Origin: MRBY01 sp943371005
GTDB lineage: Bacteria > Cyanobacteriota > Cyanobacteriia > Cyanobacteriales > MRBY01
Assembly: GCA_943371005.1 (NCBI GenBank)
Contig: CALRTB020000010.1
Span: 57,040 to 121,039 of the forward strand
DNA: 64,000 nt
Direction of reading: 5' to 3'
Both the position numbers and the translations under genes were made by a program. How positions within the stretch are numbered: position 1 is the stretch's first letter; each line of letters starts with the position of its first letter. The notes beneath the pieces were generated by a model. The model was not told the DNA's origin. It was given only the letters and a program-made list of their open reading frames with translations, and did no database searches. Shown piece after piece: positions 52,916 through 61,505 of this stretch.

Positions 52916-54019
52916 TTATTGGGCGGCGGAATATTGGCCAGGGATCGGTGCTTCACCCCCTTGTAAACCGAGGGATTCGAGCATCGCTTGATCCTGTTCG
53001 GGGGGCTGACCCATGGTGGTGAGGTAGTGGCCGATGAGCATGGCATTGATGCCTGCTTTCAGACCAAGGTGTTGCAGTTCACCCATTACTGCTTCTCGGC
53101 CGCCAGCATAGCGAATAATTTGTTCGGGCAAGATAAACCGGAAGATCGCCATACATTTGAGGGCTTCGTAGACATCAAGTCGGTCATTGCTACCGAGAGG
53201 CGTTCCTTGACGGGGATTAAGAAGATTCAAAGGAACAGATTCGACTTCGAGATCCCGCAGGGCGATCGCCAAATCGACCCGGTCTTCCCAACTTTCGCCG
53301 AGGCCCATAATGCCGCCACTGCAAGCTTGAATGCCTGCTGCTTTGAGGTTTTTAATGGTTTCTACCCGGTCTTGCCAACTGTGGGTGGTGACGATATCGG
53401 GGAAGAAATTTTCCGAAGCTTCCAGGTTGTGGTTGTAGCGAGTAACGCCGGCCTCCCGGAGCTGCTGGGCTTGTTCTGGGGTGACTTCACCGAGGGCACA
53501 GCAGGGTTTGATTGCTGTCTCTGCCTGGATGCGGCGCACGGTTTCTAAAATTTGCTCAAATTCATTGTCTCTGGGGCTGTTGTATTTAATGCCTCGGCCC
53601 TGGCTCACGAGACAGAAACGCTTTGCTCCAGCGGCTTCGGCTGCTTTGGCTTGTTCAATAATTTCTTCGGCGGTTTTGAGGCCATAAACGGGGGAATCAT
53701 CACCGGGGTGGTGGGCGGACTGGGAGCAAAAACTACAGTTTTCGGAACAGCTCCCGGATTTCACGTTCACAATGCTGCAGAGGTCAACGGTATTGCCACA
53801 GCATTCGTGCCGGATCAGATCCGCAGCGGCACAGAGTTTGAGGATATTTTCTGGGCCGGTGATTTCGGTGAGGCGGAGGGCTTCGGTACGGGTAAGGCGA
53901 TCGCCATTGATAATCCGCTGCGCCCAGTCATTTAACCAAGCTTCGAGGGCTGGGCCATTGGGAATTGCAGTGGTGGGGGCGGGGGTTTGCGGGGTGGGCT
54001 TGATCGGTACTTGAACCAC
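52916..54019 (-). CDS. bioB: Biotin synthase
   Basis: BioB inserts sulfur into dethiobiotin by radical SAM chemistry. The 367-residue protein has the 4Fe-4S motif CSENCSFCSQS, NVKSGSCSEN around it, and the 2Fe-2S ligand region including CSGGIMGLGE, plus the Arg/Asn-rich core. The N terminus from GTG 54019 includes a Pro/Thr-rich tail; a start further inside would also be possible. It heads the bioB-bioY-lspA run. Confidence 0.96.
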   Translation of the reverse strand: MVQVPIKPTPQTPAPTTAIPNGPALEAWLNDWAQRIINGDRLTRTEALRLTEITGPENILKLCAAADLIRHECCGNTVDLCSIVNVKSGSCSENCSFCSQSAHHPGDDSPVYGLKTAEEIIEQAKAAEAAGAKRFCLVSQGRGIKYNSPRDNEFEQILETVRRIQAETAIKPCCALGEVTPEQAQQLREAGVTRYNHNLEASENFFPDIVTTHSWQDRVETIKNLKAAGIQACSGGIMGLGESWEDRVDLAIALRDLEVESVPLNLLNPRQGTPLGSNDRLDVYEALKCMAIFRFILPEQIIRYAGGREAVMGELQHLGLKAGINAMLIGHYLTTMGQPPEQDQAMLESLGLQGGEAPIPGQYSAAQ

Positions 54020-54222
54020 GTTGACCTTCTCTCTCTTTCACTAAAAAAGTATTCCAAATTTTATCATTCCCGTTTCCCTGCCTTAAAGGTTCTCTGTACA
54101 TCTGTTACATCTTTGGGGGCTGGGAGTGAATTTATTGATTGGCTCACGTCATCAAGGCCATGGTTGCTTTCTCCAGAAAGAATAGGTTAACTTCTATGGG
54201 TTTTAATTGCCGAACGGGAACC

Positions 54223-54960
54223 ATGAGTCAACAAACCGCTTTAATCACAGGGGGGGCAAAACGCATCGGTGCGGCGATCGCCCGGACCCTCGCCCAGGAA
54301 GGAATCAATCTCATCCTCCATTACCGCTCTTCCCAGGCCGAGGTAGAACAACTGGCCGAAGAACTTTCTGCCTTTCCCATAACCGTGGATGCCGTGGCGG
54401 CGGATCTGCTCCAACGGGACAGTGTGGAAGCGATGATCGAGACGGTGAAAGCGAAAACACCTCAACTAGACATCTTGATCAATAATGCTTCGATGTTTAA
54501 TAAAGAAAGTCTGTTTGCCCTGAGTCCAGAAAATCTCTGGGACAACATTCAGGTTCACGCCCTCCACCCTTTTCTGTTGACGAAAGCGTTCTTTTCTAAA
54601 GAATCCAGCCATGGCAATGTGATTAATTTCCTCGATACCCGCATCTACGGCTACGACCATGAGCATGTGCCCTATCACCTCAGCAAAAAGATGCTCCATA
54701 GTTTCACGAAGATGCTAGCATTTGAGCTTGCCCCCAATGTTCGTGTCAATGCGATCGCCCCAGGCCCCATTTTGCCACCAGTCAATGCTGAGGGCGATGA
54801 GCGGGTGCAAGCTGTAATTGCGAAAACCCCCCTGGGACGGTTTGGTGATCCACGCAATATTACCCAAACGGTACTGTTTTATTTAAAAAATGACTTCATC
54901 ACTGGCCAAGTCATTTGTGTTGATGGTGGGTTTCACCTAGGAGAAAATTTCTATGTCTAA
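54223..54960 (+). CDS. Short-chain dehydrogenase, pteridine-reductase (PTR1/FolM) type
   Basis: The 245-residue SDR has the cofactor motif TGGAKRIG, which fits the TGxxxRxG form of pteridine reductases rather than the usual TGxxxGIG. NNAS follows, then the YHLSKK active-site Tyr-Lys, and ANVRVNAIAPGPILPP. PTR1 and FolM reduce dihydrofolate or dihydromonapterin. It overlaps folB by 8 bp and is followed by folK, so a pterin substrate is likely. The frame opens at 54139; ATG 54223 is chosen because it precedes the strand start directly. A general SDR remains possible. Confidence 0.85.
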   Translation: MSQQTALITGGAKRIGAAIARTLAQEGINLILHYRSSQAEVEQLAEELSAFPITVDAVAADLLQRDSVEAMIETVKAKTPQLDILINNASMFNKESLFALSPENLWDNIQVHALHPFLLTKAFFSKESSHGNVINFLDTRIYGYDHEHVPYHLSKKMLHSFTKMLAFELAPNVRVNAIAPGPILPPVNAEGDERVQAVIAKTPLGRFGDPRNITQTVLFYLKNDFITGQVICVDGGFHLGENFYV

Positions 54961-55315
54961 AAGCCTCGATAAAATTTATATTCGTGACCTACTATTGCGC
55001 TGCATTATCGGCATTTTTCCGGAAGAACGCACCAAAAAACAGGATGTGGTGATCAATGTGGTGATGCACGCGGATCTCACCAAAGCGGGCCAAACCGATA
55101 GTATCGATGACACCGTTGATTACAAACGAATCACTAAGGCGATTTTGGCGGCCATTGAACCTTCTAGCTACAATTTGATTGAAAAAATGGCCCAGGTCGT
55201 CGCCGATATTTGCTTTACTGATGCCCTCGTCGAAAAGGTAGAAGTCACCATTGATAAACCCGGTGCCCTGCGTTTCGCAAAAGCTTCGGCAGTGACGATC
55301 TACCGGGAGCGTTAG
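54953..55315 (+). CDS. folB: Dihydroneopterin aldolase
   Basis: FolB converts dihydroneopterin to hydroxymethyl-dihydropterin in folate synthesis. The 120-residue T-fold protein begins MSKSLDKIYIRDLLLRCIIGIFPEER and has DDTVDYKRITKAI and the substrate Glu/Lys region YNLIEKMAQVVADICF, ending VEVTIDKPGALRFAKASAV. Its ATG lies 8 bp before the SDR stop and folK begins 5 bp after its own stop, so the three genes form a tight operon. Confidence 0.96.
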   Translation: MSKSLDKIYIRDLLLRCIIGIFPEERTKKQDVVINVVMHADLTKAGQTDSIDDTVDYKRITKAILAAIEPSSYNLIEKMAQVVADICFTDALVEKVEVTIDKPGALRFAKASAVTIYRER

Positions 55316-55320
55316 AAACC

Positions 55321-55872
55321 ATGGCCCAGAATCGTGTCTACCTCAGCGTCGCCTCTAATATTCAACCGGAAGCGAATATCTTGAGAGCCATGACGGAATT
55401 AAAGCAGTTCTGTCAGCTCAAGGCGGTATCGCGATGTTTTGTGACGGACGCGATTCCAGCCCCGGGCCAAGCCCCTACTAAGGATCTGCCCTATTACATT
55501 AACTGTGTCGTCTTAGTTGAAACGGAGTATGAGGCGACATCATTTAAGTTCGATGTGCTGCGATCGCTCGAAACAAAGCTCGGTCGAGTCCGCACCGCCG
55601 ATAAGTACGCCCCCCGCACCCTGGATCTCGATATTTTGCTCTTTAATGACGTAGTGATCCAGGCGGAAAATTTAGTCATTCCAGATCCTGATATTAAAAA
55701 GCGTTGGTTCCTCGCCCAGGGGATTCTCGATATCACCCCAGACATTTTCCTACCCGATGATGTGCAGCCGCTCCAGGTTTATCTACAACCCCTCTTGGAG
55801 AATTTAGCAGCCACTAACCAGACCTTCACCGAAGACCAAACGCTCCGGGAAAAAATGTTGGCGATCGCCTAA
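55321..55872 (+). CDS. folK: Hydroxymethyl-dihydropterin pyrophosphokinase
   Basis: FolK transfers pyrophosphate from ATP to hydroxymethyl-dihydropterin. The 183-residue protein has VYLSVASNIQPEANILRA, YINCVVLVETEYEA, LGRVRTADKYAPRTLDLDILLFND with the two metal Asp residues, and IPDPDIKKRWFLAQ. It is the third gene of the SDR-folB-folK unit. The first line differs slightly from the usual LGSN (here VASN), a modest variation. Confidence 0.93.
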   Translation: MAQNRVYLSVASNIQPEANILRAMTELKQFCQLKAVSRCFVTDAIPAPGQAPTKDLPYYINCVVLVETEYEATSFKFDVLRSLETKLGRVRTADKYAPRTLDLDILLFNDVVIQAENLVIPDPDIKKRWFLAQGILDITPDIFLPDDVQPLQVYLQPLLENLAATNQTFTEDQTLREKMLAIA

Positions 55873-55997
55873 CCATCATCTCACCCAGCCATTTGTGATC
55901 CATTGGCCATATTTCTTTGGGCCTAAAGTCGTGGGCGGTTTAACGAATCCTCTAAGATAGAGGACGCAAACTTTTTAAGAAAATTTTTAGAAATAAC

Positions 55998-56477
55998 ATG
56001 GGTGAGTTCATTCGTCCCTACCTAGAACCAATTGCCGCTTGGTTCAACACCTTACCGATCCCAGAAATCGTTACCCATTGGGGGCACCCCTTGATGATGG
56101 GTATTGTCATCGTTGCTGTCGGTGGCTCCGCTGCCGTTAAGGGTTGGCAAATTCGCCGCAGCGAGGATGTCAGCACAAAAAACGAAAGTGCCTACTGGCA
56201 CAAAAAAGCAGCGCTCTGGCTCACGACCTTTATTAGTCTAGGTTGGACAGGGGGTGTTCTTTCTTTGGTAATGCAAGGAGAGCCAATTTTTGAAAGTCCT
56301 CACTTCTGGACGGGCACGATCGCCATTGGGCTGTTGATGGCCAACGGTGCACTATCGATCACAAAATTCCTTGGCAAAGATTCCCTCCGCACAGTACATG
56401 CCTATGTGGGGTCAGCGGCGATCGCCCTCCTTGTGGTGCATGCTGCCCTTGGCGTTAATCTCGGTTTATCCTTTTAA
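55998..56477 (+). CDS. DUF4079 family membrane protein
   Basis: The 159-residue protein has four hydrophobic segments (HPLMMGIVIVAVGGSAAVKG; WLTTFISLGWTGGVLSLVM; WTGTIAIGLLMANGALSI; AYVGSAAIALLVVHAALG) and conserved His residues that could bind heme or metal, as in cytochrome-b561-like helices. DUF4079 proteins are common in cyanobacteria and plastids without a known function. A heme role is an inference. Confidence 0.82.
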   Translation: MGEFIRPYLEPIAAWFNTLPIPEIVTHWGHPLMMGIVIVAVGGSAAVKGWQIRRSEDVSTKNESAYWHKKAALWLTTFISLGWTGGVLSLVMQGEPIFESPHFWTGTIAIGLLMANGALSITKFLGKDSLRTVHAYVGSAAIALLVVHAALGVNLGLSF

Positions 56478-56916
56478 TTAAAAATTCGAGATTTCTTGCT
56501 CAAAAAAAGTTTTCTCTTGGGGTCGTCATCTAGGCGGCCTCTTTTTTGTCCCATCGTTCTGAATCACCAATGGGGATTTGTTAATATTATTTTGCTGTAG
56601 AATCAGCAACAAAAGCTTTTAGCTGAAGTATCTTTTAAACGAAAATAAGCACCACAAAAATGTAGTTCGGTTAAGGTTCGGGAAACCGAATAAATATTAC
56701 AAAAGTAATGCTCTTGAATTTGAAACCCTTGAAAAATAAAGCTTTCAGAGGCGATCTATGCCTATCGACAGATGTGTCTAGTTAGAATATTTCGTAATAT
56801 TAAAAGTGTAGTCAAGCAAAAACAAATTCGATTTCAAAGTAATATTTTGAATGTTGAATCTGACCAGTGCTTGATTTTTGAAAAATACGCAGACAAGGAG
56901 GTTTAAGCCTTACTTT
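56478..56916 (+). promoter_or_regulatory. Long leader of the stress-gene cluster
   Basis: About 440 bp of AT-rich DNA precede the LEA-like gene. TTCGGTT (56666-56672) and AACCGAA (56684-56690) form a perfect seven-pair hairpin in the middle, with GTTCGG repeated within it. There is no HIP1 site and no ORF. AAGGAGG at 56895-56901 lies about 15 bases before the ATG at 56917, a long spacing. The region probably holds the regulated promoter for the cluster. Confidence 0.5.
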
Positions 56917-57237
56917 ATGGCTAACCAACTAAATAAGACCTTAGAACAAAACGCAGAAAAGCAAAAACTCTATAAAGAGAAAGTCAAGGCACAGATTGAT
57001 AAAATCGACGCCCGCATTGACGAGTTTCGCGCCAAAGTTGACCAAGCGGAGGCAGATGGCAAGCTCAAGTACAACAACATGCTAGAAGAGCTGACTGCCA
57101 AGCGAGATGCTGCCCAAGAGAAATTCGACGAACTCCAGAATGCCAGCGAATCGGCTTGGGATGAGTTGCAGAAAGGCTTTGAAAGCGCCTGGCAAGAATT
57201 AGATCAATCCTTCCAAAAAGCCGTCAACAACTTCTAA
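56917..57237 (+). CDS. LEA-like/amphipathic helical protein of the stress cluster
   Basis: The 106-residue protein is predicted to be almost entirely helix, rich in Lys, Glu, Gln, Ala and Asp, without Cys, Pro or His. The end carries an 11-residue repeat, SAWDELQKGFE followed by SAWQELDQSFQ. Such 11-mers form amphipathic helices and resemble group 3 LEA or apolipoprotein-type helices that bind membranes or protect proteins on drying. The frame opens at TTG 56878, but ATG 56917 is the start. AAGGAGG is 15 bases upstream. It is followed 48 bp later by the ChaB fusion gene. Confidence 0.75.
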   Translation: MANQLNKTLEQNAEKQKLYKEKVKAQIDKIDARIDEFRAKVDQAEADGKLKYNNMLEELTAKRDAAQEKFDELQNASESAWDELQKGFESAWQELDQSFQKAVNNF

Positions 57238-57285
57238 TCCTCTGTCTCACGACGCAACACAAACGAGACAATAGGAGGATAATCC

Positions 57286-58107
57286 ATGACTACGGCAACG
57301 CTTGATCAGAATCAAAACAATCAACAAACGACTGATCTCCAGACAAAAGTACCCTGTACTGTTTCTGCGATCTTTGAGGATCGCCAGCAGGCGAACAAGG
57401 CACTGCGGCAGTTGCTCGATATGGGAGTCAAGCGAGAAGACATCTCCATCATCGGTAAGAATTTGCAGTCAGAAACCCAAATCACCGGTTTCTTTGGTCG
57501 GGCAGATTTCATTAAAGAAGGTCTGCAGTCCGGCGCAATCTACGGTGCTCTCTTCGGAACCCTATTCAGTGCCCTGAGTGGCTTCGGCGTCCTATTCGTT
57601 CCCTTCATTGGTACGGTGGTCGCTGGTGGCCCCATCGGTGCAGCACTGCTCGGCGCAACTAGCGGGGCGATCGCCGGAGGCGCGGGTGTGGGACTCATCT
57701 CTGCCCTGGTCAGCCTGGGAATGCCCAAAGAAAAGGCAGCCATCTACGAAACAAAGATTAAAGCCGGTGGCTTGATGCTAACCGCCGAAACGAATCAGGG
57801 TACTGCAAGAGAACTAGAGAGCCTCTTCCAGGCAGAAGGGGGGACAGACATCCTCTCCTGTAAAGACTTCTTGATCTCTCGCTTTGATACGGGACGGGTC
57901 AACTCGACTGAAGATCTGCCGGAGTCTGTGCGCTCACGCCTCTCTGACGCGGCCCAAGAAACTTTTGTCGAAGTCTACAACCAGGTCTACAAAGAAAAGC
58001 AAAATCAACACGTTGCTGCTTATCGCGCCTGGATGCGGGTCGAGGACGAATACAAGCAAAACAGCCAAGGCATTTGGGCGAAACCCAAAACCCTACAACA
58101 GGCCTAG
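57286..58107 (+). CDS. Glycine-zipper general-stress protein fused to a ChaB domain
   Basis: The 273 residues have an N-terminal alpha/beta domain of the general-stress 17M type (VSAIFEDRQQANKALRQLLDMGVKREDISIIG). A long Gly/Ala-rich hydrophobic zipper follows (SGAIYGALFGTLFSALSGFG to GGAGVGLISALVSLG), then a second alpha/beta part. A C-terminal ChaB domain covers about 203-262 (EDLPESVRSRLSDAAQETFVEVYNQVYKEK and AAYRAWMRVEDEYKQ). ChaB is a small cation-transport regulator. I do not know the function of the fusion. AGGAGGA precedes the ATG by about 6 bases, and dps follows. Confidence 0.82.
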   Translation: MTTATLDQNQNNQQTTDLQTKVPCTVSAIFEDRQQANKALRQLLDMGVKREDISIIGKNLQSETQITGFFGRADFIKEGLQSGAIYGALFGTLFSALSGFGVLFVPFIGTVVAGGPIGAALLGATSGAIAGGAGVGLISALVSLGMPKEKAAIYETKIKAGGLMLTAETNQGTARELESLFQAEGGTDILSCKDFLISRFDTGRVNSTEDLPESVRSRLSDAAQETFVEVYNQVYKEKQNQHVAAYRAWMRVEDEYKQNSQGIWAKPKTLQQA

Positions 58108-58173
58108 GTTGAACCTCGACTTCCATTGAAAACACTGAATCATCTTAAAAACCGTGAATTCCAAATCTTAAAA

Positions 58174-58233
58174 CGGAGTTTGTCCGCAGGACTTGAGGTC
58201 TATTGTCTCAGGCTGTCCTAAAGCGCAACTCTG
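58174..58233 (+). ncRNA. Nested stem-loop in the leader of dps (candidate structured RNA)
   Basis: Four nested pairings enclose one loop. CGGAGTT (58174-58180) pairs with AACTCTG (58227-58233, one G-T). CGC (58185-58187) pairs with GCG (58223-58225). AGGAC (58188-58192) pairs with GTCCT (58215-58219). TGAG (58194-58197) pairs with CTCA (58207-58210). The loop is GTCTATTGT. There is no T tail, so it is not an ordinary terminator. It lies about 100 bases before the dps ATG and could be a leader structure, a processing site or a small RNA. Confidence 0.5.
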
Positions 58234-58335
58234 TTTGGCCCAGGGGTCGAAGCAAATGACTTCACCCTACTTACACAGGGCTTTTTAAACACATTTACCA
58301 AACCCATTTAATAGCATTTAGGAGGAAAATACTTT

Positions 58336-58827
58336 ATGGCTACGACTTTACAAGCACCGATCAATGGTACAACGACCCAAAACCAAGAGGCATCCTTAAC
58401 GATCGCCCAATCTTTGTCTCACATTCTGGCAGATACCTATCTGCTGTACCTCAAGACCCAGAATTTTCACTGGAACGTCCAAGGGAATCTGTTCTACGGT
58501 ATCCACAACCTACTCGAAGAGCAGTATCAAGCATTGGCGATCGCCGTAGATGACATTGCCGAACGCATCCGGGTCTTAGGCTTATCCGCTCCTGGTTCTT
58601 TCCATCAGTTCCTAGAATTGAGCTCCCTCAAGGAGGCTAGTGGTTTAGCCAGCGCCGAAGAAATGATCGCCGAGCTCTCCAATGACCACATCACCCTCAC
58701 CGAGAAGCTGAAGGGCGTCCTGCAACAGGCAGAACAAAACCATGATGTTTCTACGGTAGAACTCCTCAGTGGCCGGATCCGTGATCACGAGAAACAAGCT
58801 TGGATGCTCAGTAGCATCGTGCGATAA
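58336..58827 (+). CDS. dps: Dps-family DNA-binding ferritin-like protein
   Basis: Dps forms a 12-mer that oxidises and stores iron and can protect DNA in oxidative or starvation stress. The 163-residue protein has SLSHILADTYLLYLKTQNFHWNVQGNLFYGIHNLLEEQYQAL with the ferroxidase His and Asp/Glu ligands (HWN, DDIAERIRVLG), and a C-terminal helix ending in an Arg. AGGAGGA lies before the ATG. Its position after the LEA-like and ChaB-fusion genes supports a stress role. A terminator lies about 150 bp downstream. Confidence 0.95.
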   Translation: MATTLQAPINGTTTQNQEASLTIAQSLSHILADTYLLYLKTQNFHWNVQGNLFYGIHNLLEEQYQALAIAVDDIAERIRVLGLSAPGSFHQFLELSSLKEASGLASAEEMIAELSNDHITLTEKLKGVLQQAEQNHDVSTVELLSGRIRDHEKQAWMLSSIVR

Positions 58828-58978
58828 ATCGATTATTCACTGAAAATTTGTTGATTTCGGTCAATTTTGCCCATGATGTTCATCTACTGCGGCTATAGCT
58901 TTAAGTTATTTTCCCAATGGCTGATTTATCGTTAATCTCAGCCAGGAAAATTTCCCAACACCCCGAAAAAAAAGCAAG

Positions 58979-59006
58979 TCCCTCCGTTCTGGGGGGATTT
59001 TTTTTT
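58979..59006 (+). terminator. Rho-independent terminator of dps
   Basis: TCCCTCC (58979-58985) pairs with GGGGGGA (58991-58997) with one G-T pair, followed by a run of nine T. It ends the stress cluster. Confidence 0.85.
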
Positions 59007-59161
59007 GTGAATTCAATGGCAGAAATGTTTTTCTTTTGCGCCATAGTCTTGAAATTAACCAGTCATCATTGGTAACCAGTGGCAACTCACAGTTCGCCGC
59101 AGTTTAAAGCTATAGTGATTAGAATTTATTGCCCACCCTCTGCCCCAAAGGAATGACCAGC
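59007..59161 (+). other. Promoter region of nadB
   Basis: A short spacer between the dps terminator and nadB without an ORF. AAAGGA at 59147-59152 lies 9 bases before GTG 59162, which decides the nadB start; the ATG at 59153 directly abuts the AAAGGA. Confidence 0.4.
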
Positions 59162-60826
59162 GTGACCAATTTGCCGACTCAATTTGATGTTGTTGTCATT
59201 GGGAGTGGCGCAGCGGGCTTGTATGCAGCCTTGTCCTTGCCGAGTCATTTACAGGTGGGTCTCATCACGAAAGCAAAGCTACGCACCGGATCGAGTAAGT
59301 GGGCCCAGGGCGGCATTGCGGCGGCGATCGCCCCAATGGATTCCCCAGAATTACATTTCCAAGACACCCTCAAAGCTGGGGCAGGCCTATGTGACCCTGA
59401 GGCCGTTGAGTTTTTAGTTAACCATGCGAAGGAAGCCATTGATCATCTGGTAACCATGGGAGTCGCCTTTGACCGCAGGGATGGGGAACTGGCGATGACC
59501 CTGGAGGCCGCCCATTCTCGTCCCCGGGTGTTGCATTCTGCCGACACCACCGGCAAAGCGATCATTACCACCTTGATCGAGCAGGTGGTTGAACGTTCAA
59601 ATATCCACATCGTTTCCCAGGCCTTTGCCCTCCAACTCTGGCGCAATGAAACGGGGCGATGCCAAGGGGTCAGTGTTTTATTTGATCATCACATCCAATG
59701 GATTGCCGCAGGATCCGTGATTTTAGCGACGGGGGGCGGCGGGCAAATTTTCGCCCAAACCACAAACCCCACCGTCAGCACGGGGGATGGGGTGGCCCTG
59801 GCCTGGCGGGCGGGGGCTCAGCTGCGGGATCTCGAATTTTTTCAGTTTCATCCCACGGCCTTAACGAAACCGAATGCCCCCCATTTTTTGATTAGTGAAG
59901 CGGTACGGGGCGAAGGGGCACATCTGTTGGGATTTAACGGCGATCGCTTTGCCTTTGACTACCATCCCGACGGTGAACTGGCTCCCCGTGATGTGGTCAG
60001 TCGCGCTATTTTTAGCTACCTAGCCGAAAATGCCGGCGATCCGGCCAATGCCCATGTTTACCTCGATCTGAGTGTGATCCCCGCTGAAAAAATCCGCCGT
60101 CGTTTCCCCAATATTATTCGGATGTGTGCCGAGTGGGGAGTGGATGTCTTTACGGAGCCCATTCCTGTGGCCCCCGCCGCCCACTATTGGATGGGAGGCA
60201 TCACCACCAATACAGACTGTGAAACCTTGATTCCAGGACTGTATGCCATTGGTGAAACCGCGAGTACAGGAGTCCATGGCGCAAACCGCCTTGCGAGCAA
60301 CTCCTTATTAGAGTGTTTGGTGTTTGCGGCGCAACTGCGGGATCTCAAACCAAAACCATCAACCTTGGTAGTGCAAAATCCTGAGCTTCAGACCATTGCC
60401 GCCAGCTGGACAAAATTATCCGTCAAAGTCCAAACAATCCGAGCGGATTTGCCCCTATTGCTCTGGCAAAGCGCCGGTATTTGTCGAGAACAAAAAATTT
60501 TACAGGAGGCGATCGCCCAAGTAAGCACCTGGCAAAAACAACTCCAGCAAATGCCCCTGGCGCAATTTTTACAGGGCCGTCCCCCACAGCAGATCCACCT
60601 AAGCCATCCCGATGCCGAGCCGCAAATTCGCCTCTACGCAGAAACCTGTAACCTCACCGATGTTGCCCTCTTGATCCTCAAAAGTGCCCTCTGGCGTACT
60701 GAAAGCCGTGGCGGTCACTATCGCACTGACTATCCCAACCCCGAGGTCGCTTGGCAAGTGCATACGTTAATTGAAGGAGAAACGTTACAACGTTCCATAT
60801 CGTCGCGCCTGGAGCAGTTGCCCTGA
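59162..60826 (+). CDS. nadB: L-aspartate oxidase
   Basis: NadB oxidises aspartate to iminoaspartate in NAD synthesis. The FAD protein of about 554 residues has the dinucleotide fold VVVIGSGAAGLYAALSLP, KWAQGGIAAAI, the fumarate-reductase-like active-site region HSADTTGKA and SRPRVLHSADT, ATGGGGQIFAQTTNP and HPTAL. It continues with HYWMGGITTNTDCETLIPGLYAIGETASTGVHGANRLASNSL. A separate NadA gene is not in the window. GTG 59162 is chosen because AAAGGA lies 9 bases before it; ATG 59153 is the alternative, three codons longer. Confidence 0.93.
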   Translation: MTNLPTQFDVVVIGSGAAGLYAALSLPSHLQVGLITKAKLRTGSSKWAQGGIAAAIAPMDSPELHFQDTLKAGAGLCDPEAVEFLVNHAKEAIDHLVTMGVAFDRRDGELAMTLEAAHSRPRVLHSADTTGKAIITTLIEQVVERSNIHIVSQAFALQLWRNETGRCQGVSVLFDHHIQWIAAGSVILATGGGGQIFAQTTNPTVSTGDGVALAWRAGAQLRDLEFFQFHPTALTKPNAPHFLISEAVRGEGAHLLGFNGDRFAFDYHPDGELAPRDVVSRAIFSYLAENAGDPANAHVYLDLSVIPAEKIRRRFPNIIRMCAEWGVDVFTEPIPVAPAAHYWMGGITTNTDCETLIPGLYAIGETASTGVHGANRLASNSLLECLVFAAQLRDLKPKPSTLVVQNPELQTIAASWTKLSVKVQTIRADLPLLLWQSAGICREQKILQEAIAQVSTWQKQLQQMPLAQFLQGRPPQQIHLSHPDAEPQIRLYAETCNLTDVALLILKSALWRTESRGGHYRTDYPNPEVAWQVHTLIEGETLQRSISSRLEQLP

Positions 60827-60841
60827 TAAACCCCTGGCGAA

Positions 60842-61423
60842 TTAATTAATAACTTCTGCGAGTTCGATCACCCGTTCATCCCAGTCTTTGACCAGGAAGT
60901 TTAAGGGTTTCTCCTGGCGAATTTTATATTTGAGGCGGCGGGCCTGGATACGGAGCAGGATCGCCTCTAAACAATCTTTATCGAAACAAACGTGGCGGTG
61001 GCGATTTTTTTTCCCGAGGCTCGCCCCGGACACCACATGGAGTTGGGTATTTTTTTTCAGTTGGTACCACAACCCATCTGCGCCTCCCAAGGTTTCAGTG
61101 CGGCCCATCGCCATGGGACTGGCTCCCATATACATCGGGTCAAGGCTCGCAGCCCCTAGGGTTTGTTCATAGTTGTAGTAGTAATGGAGGGGGACATCGG
61201 CGACGGGGAGTTGCAAAATCCCTTCATAAAATCCCCGGGCGACTTCTAGATCCGAAACCATAATCGTGTGGACTTTGGGGGCGGTGGTCAGAAACATCCA
61301 CATGGCGACCCCATAGGCACAGAGCAACATCACCATGATGCCTTGGGTAGAAAACAGGCTATCGAAGGCGGGGAAAAATGCCGCCATTGAGGGAGGGAAA
61401 AATGCAGAGAGAGCAACGATCAT
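60842..61423 (-). CDS. Membrane-anchored VOC-fold (glyoxalase-like) protein
   Basis: The 193-residue protein has an N-terminal hydrophobic span (about 30-50, TQGIMVMLLCAYGVAMWMFL) followed by a glyoxalase/VOC-type domain (VHTIMVSDLEVARGFYEGILQLPVADVPLHY, HVCFDKDCLEAILLRIQARRLKYK). A metal-binding enzyme or a resistance-type VOC protein is possible; the ligands are not certain. GTG-extended frames reach 61483, but ATG 61423 is preferred. It is divergent from the sigma-like gene. Confidence 0.75.
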   Translation of the reverse strand: MIVALSAFFPPSMAAFFPAFDSLFSTQGIMVMLLCAYGVAMWMFLTTAPKVHTIMVSDLEVARGFYEGILQLPVADVPLHYYYNYEQTLGAASLDPMYMGASPMAMGRTETLGGADGLWYQLKKNTQLHVVSGASLGKKNRHRHVCFDKDCLEAILLRIQARRLKYKIRQEKPLNFLVKDWDERVIELAEVIN

Positions 61424-61505
61424 GGAACAAACGTTTGGAGGTGAATCGCTTATGATTAAAATCAAGTGACGCCGCACAGGCACTTTTTAGGCATTATTGC
61501 AGGAC

